A stretch of DNA of 9,513 nt, taken from positions 1-9,513 of the forward strand of contig DPVV01000597.1 in NCBI GenBank assembly GCA_003526525.1, written 5' to 3'. Each line of letters opens with the position of its first letter. Position 1 is the first letter of the stretch. The stretch comes from Lachnoclostridium phytofermentans. GTDB taxonomy: Bacteria; Bacillota; Clostridia; Lachnospirales; Lachnospiraceae. A program made the translations under genes and the position numbers. The notes under the pieces are model-generated. The model made no database searches. It was given only the letters and a program-made list of their open reading frames with translations, and was not told where the DNA came from. This document shows, piece after piece, positions 1-6,346 of the stretch.

Positions 1-173
1 GTCAATCCCTAAGATTGTATATCAATATTGTAAACGATTCTTAGCGAGATTTCCATCTATTTTTCCAGCTCCTTAAAATTACATAATATAAGAATTACAC
101 ATAATATCATTTTGTAATATAATTTTCACTTCTGCAATGGATTTAAAGAACGTAAAAACTCTTTTATAACGAA

Positions 174-240
174 TGCACCTTAAAAGTATGGAGGAATTCT
201 TCCATGAATGGAAGCAAATCATTCCAACATTTAAGGTGCA
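174..240. repeat. Long inverted repeat with two inner hairpins
   Basis: The outer arms TGCACCTTAAA (174-184) and TTTAAGGTGCA (230-240) are perfect 11-base complements. Inside, 188-205 (ATGGAGGAA facing TTCTTCCAT) forms a second near-perfect palindrome with one G-U pair, and GAATG/CATTC can form a third, short stem. The result is a three-way-junction-like fold about 67 bases long. It lies downstream of the MATE gene and could act as a 3' structure for that transcript, but on the minus strand the stem is followed by TTCGTT rather than a real T-tract. A small dispersed palindromic element is an equally good explanation. Confidence 0.6.
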
Positions 241-251
241 CTTTGTAAATG

Positions 252-316
252 TTTTGATTTAAATTTTTTAATTAAATGTTTTGATTAAATTTTCTGATTA
301 AATTTTTTGATTATAA
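252..316. repeat. Five tandem 13-base AT-rich units
   Basis: Five consecutive 13-base units start at 252, 265, 278, 291 and 304. They follow the pattern TTTTTGATTAAAT with one to four differences each (for example TTTTGATTTAAAT, TTTTTAATTAAAT and TTTCTGATTAAAT). The register is kept exactly with no insertions. The array sits between the large inverted repeat and the 3' end of the MATE gene. It may be simple slippage-type DNA; no function can be read from it. Confidence 0.75.
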
Positions 317-389
317 ACTTAATAAAAGAGTGTAAATAAATTTAACCTTTTCTCAGCATATTTTCATTTTATACTGCATTTCTTATCTA

Positions 390-1709
390 TCATACTTTTT
401 TCGCTCGATAATTTAAAACCATAGCAATTGTAAATGAAATGATTTCTACAATAGGCATCGAAATCCAGATACCGTTTGCTCCAATAAACAAAGGCAAGAT
501 TAATACAAATGCACTACTTAATATTAAACCTCGTAAAAGATTGATCCCCATTGCATATTGTGGTTTCATTGTAGCTTGGAAATAACCGCTTATAAAGATA
601 TTAAGGTTCATAAATAAAAATGCTAAAATATACATCCGAATAGCAGGAATTGATAATGACAATATTTCATCGGTAGCATGTACAAACAGTCCTGTAATAA
701 CTCCTGGGAATAAGGCTCCTAACGCAACTATAATCGTTCCTATTATTGTAGTAGTAATAAATCCTAAATGTTTTACTTCGTCCACACGTTTGTTTTTCCC
801 TGCCCCAAAGTTAACTGCAAGTATTGGCTGTGATGCTTGTGCCACACCATTTGCTAAAGACATCACGATAAAAGAACTGTTTGCAATAATACTATAAACA
901 GTGATACCGATGTCTCCAATGTATTTTACAAGTTGAATATTAAAGAGAAAAGTGACAACACCATTCGAGATTTCAATTAAAAAGCTAGCTAATCCGCTGG
1001 TTACCACCTTTCCAAATCGTTTCATTGAAAAGCCATGCTTCACTAGCTTTAACTGATTTGTCTTCTTAAAAAAGTGAACCACAAGGATTAAGCAAGTAAT
1101 CGAACTTCCGATTACTGTAGCGATTGCTCCACCGAACATTCCCCAGTGAAATATATAAATAAAGATATAATCTAAAATGATATTAGTGATACCTCCTGTA
1201 ACTACGCCAATCATCGATAAATTAGGATCTTTATCATTTCTTATAAAAGCCTGAAGTAAAGCAGAAAACATAAAGACAGGTGCTCCCGCCACTAATGTTC
1301 TTCCATACTCACTAGCGAGTGTAAATGTAACATTGGTTGCTCCTAGGAAATATAAGATCGGTTCAAATGCAAGTTGCATGATAATCAATAGAAATATAGA
1401 TAAAAACGTTACCGATATTACCGAGGTTGTAAAATACTGTTTTCCAAGTAACGGATTATTACTGCCATTTGCAATTGACATTAAAACCGAACCGCCAACT
1501 CCAAATAATAAACCGGTACCAAAAAATAACGTAAAAAGTGGTAACACTATATTAAGAGCAGCAATTCCATCAGGACCTACTCCTTTACCTATCATAATAG
1601 AATCAGCAAGAATATAAATTGAGGTAACTAAGGTCGCACTTATTGATGGTAATAAGTAGCTGAAAAATAACTTTCTTGTTGAATCCTTTGTTAAATCTAA
1701 ATGTTTCAT
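390..1709 (-). CDS. MATE-family multidrug/toxic compound efflux transporter
   Basis: This 439-residue integral membrane protein matches the MATE family (MepA/DinF-like) in length and pattern. It has about twelve hydrophobic segments in two halves, ADSIMIGKG near residues 35-43, a glycine-rich GVGGSVLMS near 70, NIILDYIFIY near 176-185, and QPILAVNFGAGK at 294-305 in the second half, all typical of the family. MATE proteins export cationic drugs or metabolites across the cytoplasmic membrane using a Na+ or H+ gradient; the substrate here cannot be predicted. I place the start at 1709 rather than at the in-frame ATG at 1724. The sequence AGGAGAT at 1714-1720 is correctly placed before 1709, and nothing resembling a ribosome binding site precedes 1724. 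The gene follows the trmD terminator on the same strand, so it is probably transcribed separately, although I see no convincing promoter in 1725-1794. Confidence 0.93.
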   Translation of the reverse strand: MKHLDLTKDSTRKLFFSYLLPSISATLVTSIYILADSIMIGKGVGPDGIAALNIVLPLFTLFFGTGLLFGVGGSVLMSIANGSNNPLLGKQYFTTSVISVTFLSIFLLIIMQLAFEPILYFLGATNVTFTLASEYGRTLVAGAPVFMFSALLQAFIRNDKDPNLSMIGVVTGGITNIILDYIFIYIFHWGMFGGAIATVIGSSITCLILVVHFFKKTNQLKLVKHGFSMKRFGKVVTSGLASFLIEISNGVVTFLFNIQLVKYIGDIGITVYSIIANSSFIVMSLANGVAQASQPILAVNFGAGKNKRVDEVKHLGFITTTIIGTIIVALGALFPGVITGLFVHATDEILSLSIPAIRMYILAFLFMNLNIFISGYFQATMKPQYAMGINLLRGLILSSAFVLILPLFIGANGIWISMPIVEIISFTIAMVLNYRAKKV

Positions 1710-1794
1710 TTCTATCTCCTTCATTTGTTACACTATGTAGAACGTATTTTCCTTTAAACTAAGTCCGCTCTAACAAAATAATTCATATCACAGC

Positions 1795-1840
1795 AAAAAA
1801 CTGGATAATCCAGTCGGAGGTCTCCAACTATCTTATCCAG
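1795..1840 (-). terminator. Intrinsic terminator after trmD
   Basis: Read on the minus strand, CTGGATAA (1840-1833) pairs with TTATCCAG (1808-1801). An inner GGAG/CTCC stem lies between them, and the hairpin is followed directly by six T residues (1800-1795). It sits about 115 bases past the trmD stop codon and ends the rimM-trmD transcript before the MATE gene. The plus-strand reading has no T-run, so it is one-directional. Confidence 0.85.
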
Positions 1841-1954
1841 AATATAAAATCTTCATACTATTCGGCGAATGAGTTGCAATCTTAATATATCGATAGATTA
1901 CTGTCACTTGCCTAAAAATAACATACAAGTTATATACAAGATATTTTTTATCAC

Positions 1955-2782
1955 CTAGTCATTCTTTGAATCTTCCCTCGCCTGTAACTGTTCCAAAAAC
2001 TGCTCTTCTTTTTTGCTTAAAACAGCTTCTTCTAACAATTCTGGACGATTCTTTAACGTTCTAATAATCGATTGTTCTCTACGCCATTTCTCGATGTTCG
2101 CATGATGACCAGACAACAAAACCTCAGGTACTTTTTGATCCATAAATACTTCTGGTCTGGTATACTGAGGATATTCCAATAAATTGTCCTGTAACGATTC
2201 AAATTCAGCGGAAATATTGTTATTTAATACCCCAGGAATTAATCTTGAAATCGCATCCATCATTACCATAACTGGAAGTTCTCCACCGGTAAGAATGTAA
2301 TCTCCTATGGAAACATAATCAGTTACAATCTGATCTAACACACGTTCATCAATACCTTCGTAGTGCCCACACAGAAATACTAAATCATCTTCTTTCGCAA
2401 ATTCCTCTGCCATTTTCTGATGAAATACTTTCCCTTGTGGTGTTAAATAGATAACACGAGGACGTCTGGTTTCGTTTTTCGTTTCAGAAACTATCTCATC
2501 CCGCATTTCCATAGTTTTTTCCTGAGCTAACACCTCGTTGTTATGATCAATCATCTTCATCACATGCTCATAAGTATGATAAACAGGCCCTGGTGCCATA
2601 ACCATACCAGCGCCGCCACCATAAGGATAATCATCAACTCTGCGATGCTTGTCCTCTGAAAACTCTCTGATGTCGATTGCATTAATTGTAAGTAGCCCCT
2701 TTTCCATTGCACGACCAATAATACTGGTATTCATCGCTTGATGAATCATGTCAGGGAAAAGTGTCATTACATGATAATTCAT
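1955..2782 (-). CDS. trmD: tRNA (guanine37-N1)-methyltransferase TrmD
   Basis: TrmD transfers a methyl group from S-adenosylmethionine to N1 of G37 in tRNAs with a G at position 36, preventing +1 frameshifting. The 275-residue product carries the family signatures: RRVDDYPYGGGAGM at 47-60, the trefoil-knot SAM site with YLTPQGKVF (112-120), GHYEGIDERV (139-148) and SIGDYILTGGELP (158-170), and the C-terminal LLEYPQYTRPEV and LLSGHHANIEKWR. Two things are unusual. The residue aligned by eye with E. coli Asp169, the catalytic base, is Glu195 here (in AEFESL). The segment around 80-107, before PRVIYL, is longer and more charged than in E. coli TrmD, which accounts for much of the extra length. 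GGAGG at 2790-2794 supports this start. The gene lies 42 bases after rimM and is co-transcribed with it, as in many Firmicutes. Confidence 0.97.
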   Translation of the reverse strand: MNYHVMTLFPDMIHQAMNTSIIGRAMEKGLLTINAIDIREFSEDKHRRVDDYPYGGGAGMVMAPGPVYHTYEHVMKMIDHNNEVLAQEKTMEMRDEIVSETKNETRRPRVIYLTPQGKVFHQKMAEEFAKEDDLVFLCGHYEGIDERVLDQIVTDYVSIGDYILTGGELPVMVMMDAISRLIPGVLNNNISAEFESLQDNLLEYPQYTRPEVFMDQKVPEVLLSGHHANIEKWRREQSIIRTLKNRPELLEEAVLSKKEEQFLEQLQAREDSKND

Positions 2783-2824
2783 ATGGTATCCTCCAAGGTT
2801 GAAGTGTGAAAGAAAATTGTATGT

Positions 2825-3334
2825 TTATTCCACAAGTCCTGGAAGTAAATGTACCACTATTTTTCTCTCATTGATATCTATCTTTTTCACACAGTCATCG
2901 ATATAAGGGATGAGAATTTCTTTTCCTTGTTTTGTTTTTATTACAAATACATCATTTGCCCCTGTTTGTAATACTTCGGTTAATTCACCTAGAGAACTTC
3001 CATCTTCCTCTTCTGCCTGTAATCCAATCAAATCGCAGATAAAGAACTCTCCTTCTGAAAGGTCTACTGCATTTTCTCTTGTAATAAGTAAATCCTTACC
3101 TTTGTATTTTTCGATATCATTTATATTATCAATGCCTTTGAATTTAAGAATGACAAATTGTTTAAAAAATTTAACATTCTCTATCTCTAGCTCTTTTTGT
3201 TCTTTTCCAGTATCAAGAATAACCATTTTTAATTTTTTAAAACGGTTCATATCATCTGTTGTTGGAAATACCTTAGCTTCCCCTTTAATACCATGAGTAG
3301 AAGAGATTACCCCAACTCGTAATAAATCTTCCAT
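2825..3334 (-). CDS. rimM: 16S rRNA processing protein RimM
   Basis: RimM helps assemble the 30S head domain by binding ribosomal protein uS19 and assisting 16S rRNA maturation. The 169-residue product has the usual two-domain build. The N-terminal RimM beta-barrel contains [19 protein letters not shown] (about residues 7-25). A PRC-barrel domain runs from about residue 97 and ends in the conserved ILIPYID...[12 protein letters not shown] start it at the ATG at 3334, which is preceded by GGAGGT (3339-3344). An in-frame ATG at 3352 would add six residues but has no ribosome binding site, and the shorter form begins [12 protein letters not shown], the usual RimM start. The gene is separated from khpA by a hairpin-T-tract and a structured leader, so it may not simply share the rpsP transcript. 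Confidence 0.95.
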   Translation of the reverse strand: MEDLLRVGVISSTHGIKGEAKVFPTTDDMNRFKKLKMVILDTGKEQKELEIENVKFFKQFVILKFKGIDNINDIEKYKGKDLLITRENAVDLSEGEFFICDLIGLQAEEEDGSSLGELTEVLQTGANDVFVIKTKQGKEILIPYIDDCVKKIDINERKIVVHLLPGLVE

Positions 3335-3366
3335 TTTTACCTCCGTTCCCATGCAGTCCCACTGCA

Positions 3367-3415
3367 GATAGACATCGTGCCACAGGTTTTAATAGCACAA
3401 AAGTAATCGTCTATC
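3367..3415 (-). promoter_or_regulatory. Structured leader upstream of rimM
   Basis: On the minus strand GATAGAC (3415-3409) pairs with GTCTATC (3373-3367), and an inner GTGC/GCAC stem closes a loop of about 14 bases with an asymmetric internal loop between. The structure begins 22 bases upstream of the rimM ribosome binding site and just downstream of the hairpin-T-tract at 3457-3511. It does not match any riboswitch or ribosomal-protein leader that I recognise. Calling it regulatory is inference from position and pairing only. Confidence 0.35.
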
Positions 3416-3456
3416 TTACTTCGTATTTTTCTAATAATAGTTTATACAAAAATATG

Positions 3457-3511
3457 AAAAAAACACAGCAAACCAATCAATTAGAATAGTTCTAACTGAA
3501 TTAGCCTGCTG
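3457..3511 (-). terminator. Intrinsic terminator or attenuator between khpA and rimM
   Basis: Minus-strand arms 3511-3490 and 3486-3466 pair over about 21 positions, from CAGCA...TTAGAA to its partner, with a few G-U pairs and one bulged base. The loop is three bases and is followed after two bases by seven T residues (3463-3457). This has the form of a rho-independent terminator. It lies about 60 bases after the khpA stop, inside what is usually a continuous rpsP-khpA-rimM-trmD operon. No good promoter follows it, so partial read-through seems likely. Confidence 0.8.
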
Positions 3512-3571
3512 CGCACATTCTAAAGCTGTTACAACGTCCTTCCATCCGGTAAGGTGAAAGAATTCCGCTGA

Positions 3572-3802
3572 TTACTGCAGTATCTCTACCACGACTTTCT
3601 TGTCATCCTTTGTTGCGGCAGCCTTCACTACGGTACGTATAGACTTGGCAATACGGCCTTGCTTGCCGATTACTTTCCCCATATCCTCCGGTGCAACCTT
3701 AAGTTCAACAATGATTGACTTGTCTGTTTCAGTTTCTGTGACAACAACTTCTTCCGGATGATCAACGAGTGACATAGCAATTACCTGAACTAATTCCTTC
3801 AT
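3572..3802 (-). CDS. khpA: KH-domain RNA-binding protein KhpA (YlqC)
   Basis: This is a complete 76-residue single type II KH domain, the usual size for KhpA. The nucleic-acid-binding GxxG loop is G46-K-Q-G49 within VIGKQGRIAKSIR, followed by the helix that packs under the RNA, then a closing strand KKVVVEIL. In Firmicutes, KhpA partners KhpB/Jag to bind RNA and influences cell division and envelope growth; its gene normally sits between rpsP and rimM, as here. The start at 3802 is supported by GGAGGT at 3811-3816. The gap to rpsP is only 16 bases, so the two are translated from one message. Confidence 0.95.
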   Translation of the reverse strand: MKELVQVIAMSLVDHPEEVVVTETETDKSIIVELKVAPEDMGKVIGKQGRIAKSIRTVVKAAATKDDKKVVVEILQ

Positions 3803-3818
3803 TACTCTTCACCTCCGC

Positions 3819-4064
3819 TTATTTCACGATACCGGCTTTCTTGAAAAGTCTGTTGATAGTCTCAGTTGGTTGAGCACCATCTGCTAACCACTTCTTAGCT
3901 GCTTCCTCATCTACATTAAAAGCGCTAGGCTCCTGTGTAGGATCGTAAGTACCGATTTCCGCGATGAACTTACCATCTCTTGGAGATCTGGAATCAGCAA
4001 CGATTACTCTATAGAAAGGAGCCTTTTTCTGACCCATTCTCTTTAATCTGATCTTTACTGCCAT
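3819..4064 (-). CDS. rpsP: 30S ribosomal protein bS16
   Basis: bS16 is a small-subunit protein needed for assembly of the 5' domain of 16S rRNA. The 81-residue product begins [19 protein letters not shown] and contains the conserved [23 protein letters not shown] (residues 20-42) and a C-terminal [11 protein letters not shown]; the length is normal. The start is the ATG at 4064, nine bases after a full AAGGAGGTG (4082-4074). An in-frame GTG at 4076 lies inside that ribosome binding site and is not the start. It is the first gene after its own promoter at 4132-4161 and leads the rpsP-khpA pair. Confidence 0.97.
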   Translation of the reverse strand: MAVKIRLKRMGQKKAPFYRVIVADSRSPRDGKFIAEIGTYDPTQEPSAFNVDEEAAKKWLADGAQPTETINRLFKKAGIVK

Positions 4065-4109
4065 GTTACAATTCACCTCCTTAAAAAATTTATATAGTTC
4101 TGAGAAATG

Positions 4110-4130
4110 ATACGAATATCAAATTCGTAT
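4110..4130 (-). promoter_or_regulatory. Perfect dyad at the rpsP transcription start
   Basis: ATACGAAT (4110-4117) and ATTCGTAT (4123-4130) are perfect 8-base complements separated by five bases. The dyad begins one base beyond the predicted -10 hexamer, so it covers the expected transcription start and the first bases of the leader. It could be an operator for a repressor or a 5' hairpin in the message. No T-tract follows, so it is not a terminator. Confidence 0.5.
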
Positions 4131-4131
4131 T

Positions 4132-4161
4132 ATTCTACATCATTTATAATTGAATTGTAAA
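4132..4161 (-). promoter_or_regulatory. Predicted sigma-A promoter for rpsP-khpA
   Basis: On the minus strand TTTACA (4161-4156) and TAGAAT (4137-4132) are separated by 18 bases; each matches the sigma-A consensus at five of six positions. The promoter lies 68 bases upstream of the rpsP start in the gap after ffh. No clear terminator follows ffh, so rpsP may also receive read-through from the ylxM-ffh transcript. Confidence 0.6.
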
Positions 4162-4228
4162 ATCTACGAGACATCATAAATCATACAAGTCAAAACTTCA
4201 TTAAGCTACGTGAGATATCCCACAAATG

Positions 4229-5593
4229 TTACAGTCCAAATGGCATTCGGAATTTCTTCTTGCCTTTTCCTCCAAGCATACCAGAAAACTGTTTCATCAT
4301 CTTACGAGTTTCACCGAATTGCTTCACTACACGGTTTACCTCACTAAGATCAACGCCAGCTCCATCTGCAATACGTTTCTTACGGGATGGATTAAGAAGG
4401 TCTGGATTACGACGTTCTTCCTTTGTCATCGAGTAAATGATGGCTTCAATGCTTTTTAGAGCATTTTCTCCTTCATCCCAGTCAATGTCTTTCATATTGG
4501 CTTTGCTTCCCATGCCACCCATACCACCTGGTAACATCTCAACCAATTTCTGAATTCCACCCATCTTCTTCATCTGTTGCATCTGGTCTAGATAATCGTT
4601 GAAATCAAATTCTGCTTTTTTGATTTTACGTTCTAGCTCTTTTGCCTTGTCTTCATCAATTTCTGCTTGAACTTTATCAATCAGGGTAAGCACATCACCC
4701 ATGCCAAGGATTCTGCTCGCCATACGATCTGGGTAGAATTGTTCCAAATCAGAGAGCTTCTCTCCCATACCAATATATAGAATAGGTTTTCCGGTTACTG
4801 CGCGAATGGATAAAGCAGCACCACCACGGGTGTCACCATCGAGCTTTGTAAGAATTACTCCAGTTATACCAATTTTCTCATTAAAAGTTTCCGCTACATT
4901 TACAGCATCCTGACCCGTCATTGCATCAACTGTGAGGATTACGTGGTCGATATGAACATTTTCCTTTATTTCTATCAACTCATCCATCATATCTTCATCA
5001 ATATGAAGACGACCGGCAGTATCGATAATTACGATATTATTTCCATTCTTTGTGGCATGCTCCATTGCTGCTTTTGCAATGTTCACAGGCTTATGATTCG
5101 TTCCCATAGCAAATACAGGAACTCCTTGTTTTTCACCATTAATCTGTAACTGGTCTACCGCAGCAGGACGATAAATATCACATGCTACTAATAATGGTTT
5201 CTTACCTTTTGCTTTAAATTTACCGGCAAGTTTTGCAATCGTCGTCGTTTTACCAGCACCCTGAAGACCACACATCATAATAACTGTGATTTCATTACCA
5301 GGCTTTAACGTAAGTTCGGTGGTCTCATCTCCCATGAGTTTGACCATCTCTTCATTAACGATCTTTATAACCATCTGGCCAGGAGTTAAGCTAGTCATAA
5401 CTTCTTGACCAATCGCTCTTTCCTGTACTGAATTTACAAAGTTTTTAACAACCTTAAAGTTAACATCCGCTTCTAGAAGTGCCATCTTAACTTCTCGTAA
5501 CGCTAGCTTAACGTCCGCCTCAGAAAGCTTCCCTTTGCCACGGAGGTTCTTAAACACATTTTGCAATTTTTCTGATAAGCTTTCAAATGCCAT
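4229..5593 (-). CDS. ffh: Signal recognition particle GTPase Ffh (SRP54)
   Basis: Ffh binds the SRP RNA and hydrophobic signal sequences on nascent chains and, with its receptor FtsY, delivers ribosomes to the SecYEG translocon. The 454-residue protein is full length. The N domain spans about 1-95. The G domain has GLQGAGKTTT (109-118, P-loop), DIYRPAAVDQL (139-149), DTAGR (191-195) and TKLDGDTRGG (249-258). The methionine-rich M domain runs from about 308 to the end. It has the MQQMKKMGG and MLPGGMGGMG finger-loop region and the SRP-RNA-binding SRKKRIADGAG (403-413). The short GAGGT at 5598-5602 sits close to the start but fits the MAFESLSEKL N-terminus of the family. Its gene follows ylxM by 54 bases in the shared operon. 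Confidence 0.98.
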   Translation of the reverse strand: MAFESLSEKLQNVFKNLRGKGKLSEADVKLALREVKMALLEADVNFKVVKNFVNSVQERAIGQEVMTSLTPGQMVIKIVNEEMVKLMGDETTELTLKPGNEITVIMMCGLQGAGKTTTIAKLAGKFKAKGKKPLLVACDIYRPAAVDQLQINGEKQGVPVFAMGTNHKPVNIAKAAMEHATKNGNNIVIIDTAGRLHIDEDMMDELIEIKENVHIDHVILTVDAMTGQDAVNVAETFNEKIGITGVILTKLDGDTRGGAALSIRAVTGKPILYIGMGEKLSDLEQFYPDRMASRILGMGDVLTLIDKVQAEIDEDKAKELERKIKKAEFDFNDYLDQMQQMKKMGGIQKLVEMLPGGMGGMGSKANMKDIDWDEGENALKSIEAIIYSMTKEERRNPDLLNPSRKKRIADGAGVDLSEVNRVVKQFGETRKMMKQFSGMLGGKGKKKFRMPFGL

Positions 5594-5647
5594 AATAACC
5601 TCAATTCTGGCGTCTTAGCGCCTACTGCGTCTTTAGCTTAAATTCAT

Positions 5648-6028
5648 TTATAGATCATTGAGAATATCATCAGACAGCTGTTCAACTATGTTAATTTTAC
5701 TTAAATCCTTTGTCTGCTTTATCTCTTCTGAAATTCGTTTTATTTGGTTTACTTTCTGCTTCGTAGAATTGAATTTCTCTACTAGTCGCAGCTTTTCTTC
5801 GTATTCTTTTAATTTTTTCGTACATCGCTTGATGATATCGTGTACACCTTGTCTGCTAAGTCCGGTATCATCTGCTATTTCACTTAACGAATAATCGTTT
5901 AGTATATAGTCTGAAAAAATCTGTTTCTTATGATCTCCGAGTAGTTCACCGTAGAAGTCAAATAACATGGACAAGGTGACAACTTCTTGTAAACGGTCAT
6001 CTTCCCTCTTGGAGTTTTCCAAAACCAT
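5648..6028 (-). CDS. ylxM: SRP-associated HTH protein YlxM (UPF0122 family)
   Basis: YlxM is a small, mostly helical protein encoded next to ffh in many Firmicutes. In streptococci it interacts with SRP components and modulates Ffh GTPase activity. The 126-residue product shows the family pattern LFDFYGELLGDHKKQIFSDY (22-41) and a sigma-factor-like helix-turn-helix, SLSEIADDTGLSRQGVHDII (47-66), followed by a charged coiled-coil-like tail KKLKEYEEKLRLVEKF. It carries about 12 to 15 extra N-terminal residues compared with Bacillus YlxM. This start is still preferred because CCTCCTTT at 6040-6047 (AAAGGAGG on the coding strand) lies 11 bases before it. It is the first gene of the operon, about 120 bases after a consensus promoter. 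Confidence 0.93.
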   Translation of the reverse strand: MVLENSKREDDRLQEVVTLSMLFDFYGELLGDHKKQIFSDYILNDYSLSEIADDTGLSRQGVHDIIKRCTKKLKEYEEKLRLVEKFNSTKQKVNQIKRISEEIKQTKDLSKINIVEQLSDDILNDL

Positions 6029-6150
6029 TTGTTTCTTGCCCTCCTTTGATAGTTACTTACCCGATGTTCAAATCCTATCTAAACCTAGAAAAGATTGAAC
6101 TATCACTTGACTCATCGAATCGCCATCTGTAAAGTAATTTCCTTTACAGT
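6029..6150 (-). promoter_or_regulatory. Structured 5' leader of the ylxM-ffh operon
   Basis: The predicted leader of about 120 bases contains two separate pairings. At its very start CTGTAAAG (6149-6142 complement) and CTTTACAG form a perfect 8-base stem with a 7-base loop (6127-6149). Further on, GATAGTT (6104-6098) pairs with AACTATC (6054-6048), with a small TCTA-GGTT-TAGA hairpin inside, and this larger fold ends one base before the AAAGGAGG ribosome binding site. No known riboswitch class is recognisable. The proximity to the ribosome binding site suggests, but does not show, translational control. Confidence 0.4.
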
Positions 6151-6155
6151 TAGTT

Positions 6156-6184
6156 ATTATAGAATAATTAAAAACGTTTGTCAA
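6156..6184 (-). promoter_or_regulatory. Consensus sigma-A promoter for ylxM-ffh
   Basis: On the minus strand TTGACA (6184-6179) and TATAAT (6161-6156) are both perfect consensus hexamers with an ideal 17-base spacer. Upstream of the -35, about 6185-6250, the DNA is a run of A- and T-tracts of the kind that acts as an UP element. Transcription should begin near 6149, at the base of the CTGTAAAG hairpin. This is the strongest promoter visible in the window, fitting for a housekeeping operon. Confidence 0.9.
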
Positions 6185-6346
6185 GTATTTTTCTTTACAC
6201 TAAATAATTTTTTATTTGCATTAAATAATTTTATTTTTTTTACTAATATTTTTTTATTAAGCAAAAAACTTTTTATTTACTACCAAAAAACTTATTTAAG
6301 TCCTCTTTGATACCTACTTATGTACCGTAGGATGAATTACTCTGTG
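6185..6346. other. AT-rich spacer between the VOC gene and the ylxM promoter
   Basis: No gene is visible. The stretch contains near-repeated A/T blocks (TAAATAATTTT twice at about 6201-6232, and two CAAAAAACTT-type blocks at about 6262-6295). The half nearer the promoter may serve as an UP element for ylxM-ffh. For the VOC gene transcript the only terminator-like sequence is weak: ACTT-AAAT-AAGT followed by six T residues on the minus strand (about 6285-6302). A five-base CCTAC/GTAGG stem lies just before it. Confidence 0.5.

Larger units (their letters stand above)
1..389. other. Intergenic region downstream of the MATE gene
   Basis: This AT-rich stretch has no coding region that I can support. 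A minus-strand ATG at 56 follows an AAGGAG sequence at poor spacing but stops after 15 codons. Positions 1-173 show no recognisable promoter, RNA gene or repeat. From 174 to 316 there are two structured elements, listed separately: a large inverted repeat and a run of 13-base tandem units. No hairpin with a clean T-run follows the MATE stop codon on the minus strand, so the end of that transcript is uncertain. Confidence 0.6.

Noticed and set aside
9..56. Minus-strand 15-codon ORF after an AAGGAG sequence
   Set aside because: The spacing of about 12 bases is poor, the peptide is very short and nothing around it supports translation.
1333..1617. Plus-strand open frame inside the MATE gene
   Set aside because: It is antisense to a well-supported membrane protein, has low-complexity content of no known family and no ribosome binding site that I can see.
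3335..3352. Upstream ATG of rimM at 3352
   Set aside because: No ribosome binding site precedes it, whereas GGAGGT lies just before the ATG at 3334, and the family starts there.
4065..4076. In-frame GTG start extending rpsP by four residues
   Set aside because: The GTG is part of the AAGGAGGTG ribosome binding site, and bS16 proteins begin at MAVKIRL.
4210..4223. Terminator after ffh (GTGGG/CTCAC hairpin)
   Set aside because: The stem is five pairs with one wobble and no T-run follows immediately, so it is not a convincing terminator.
6060..6085. tRNA T-arm-like sequence (GTTCAAATCC) in the ylxM leader
   Set aside because: The flanking five-base stems do not pair and no acceptor, D or anticodon arms can be found around it.
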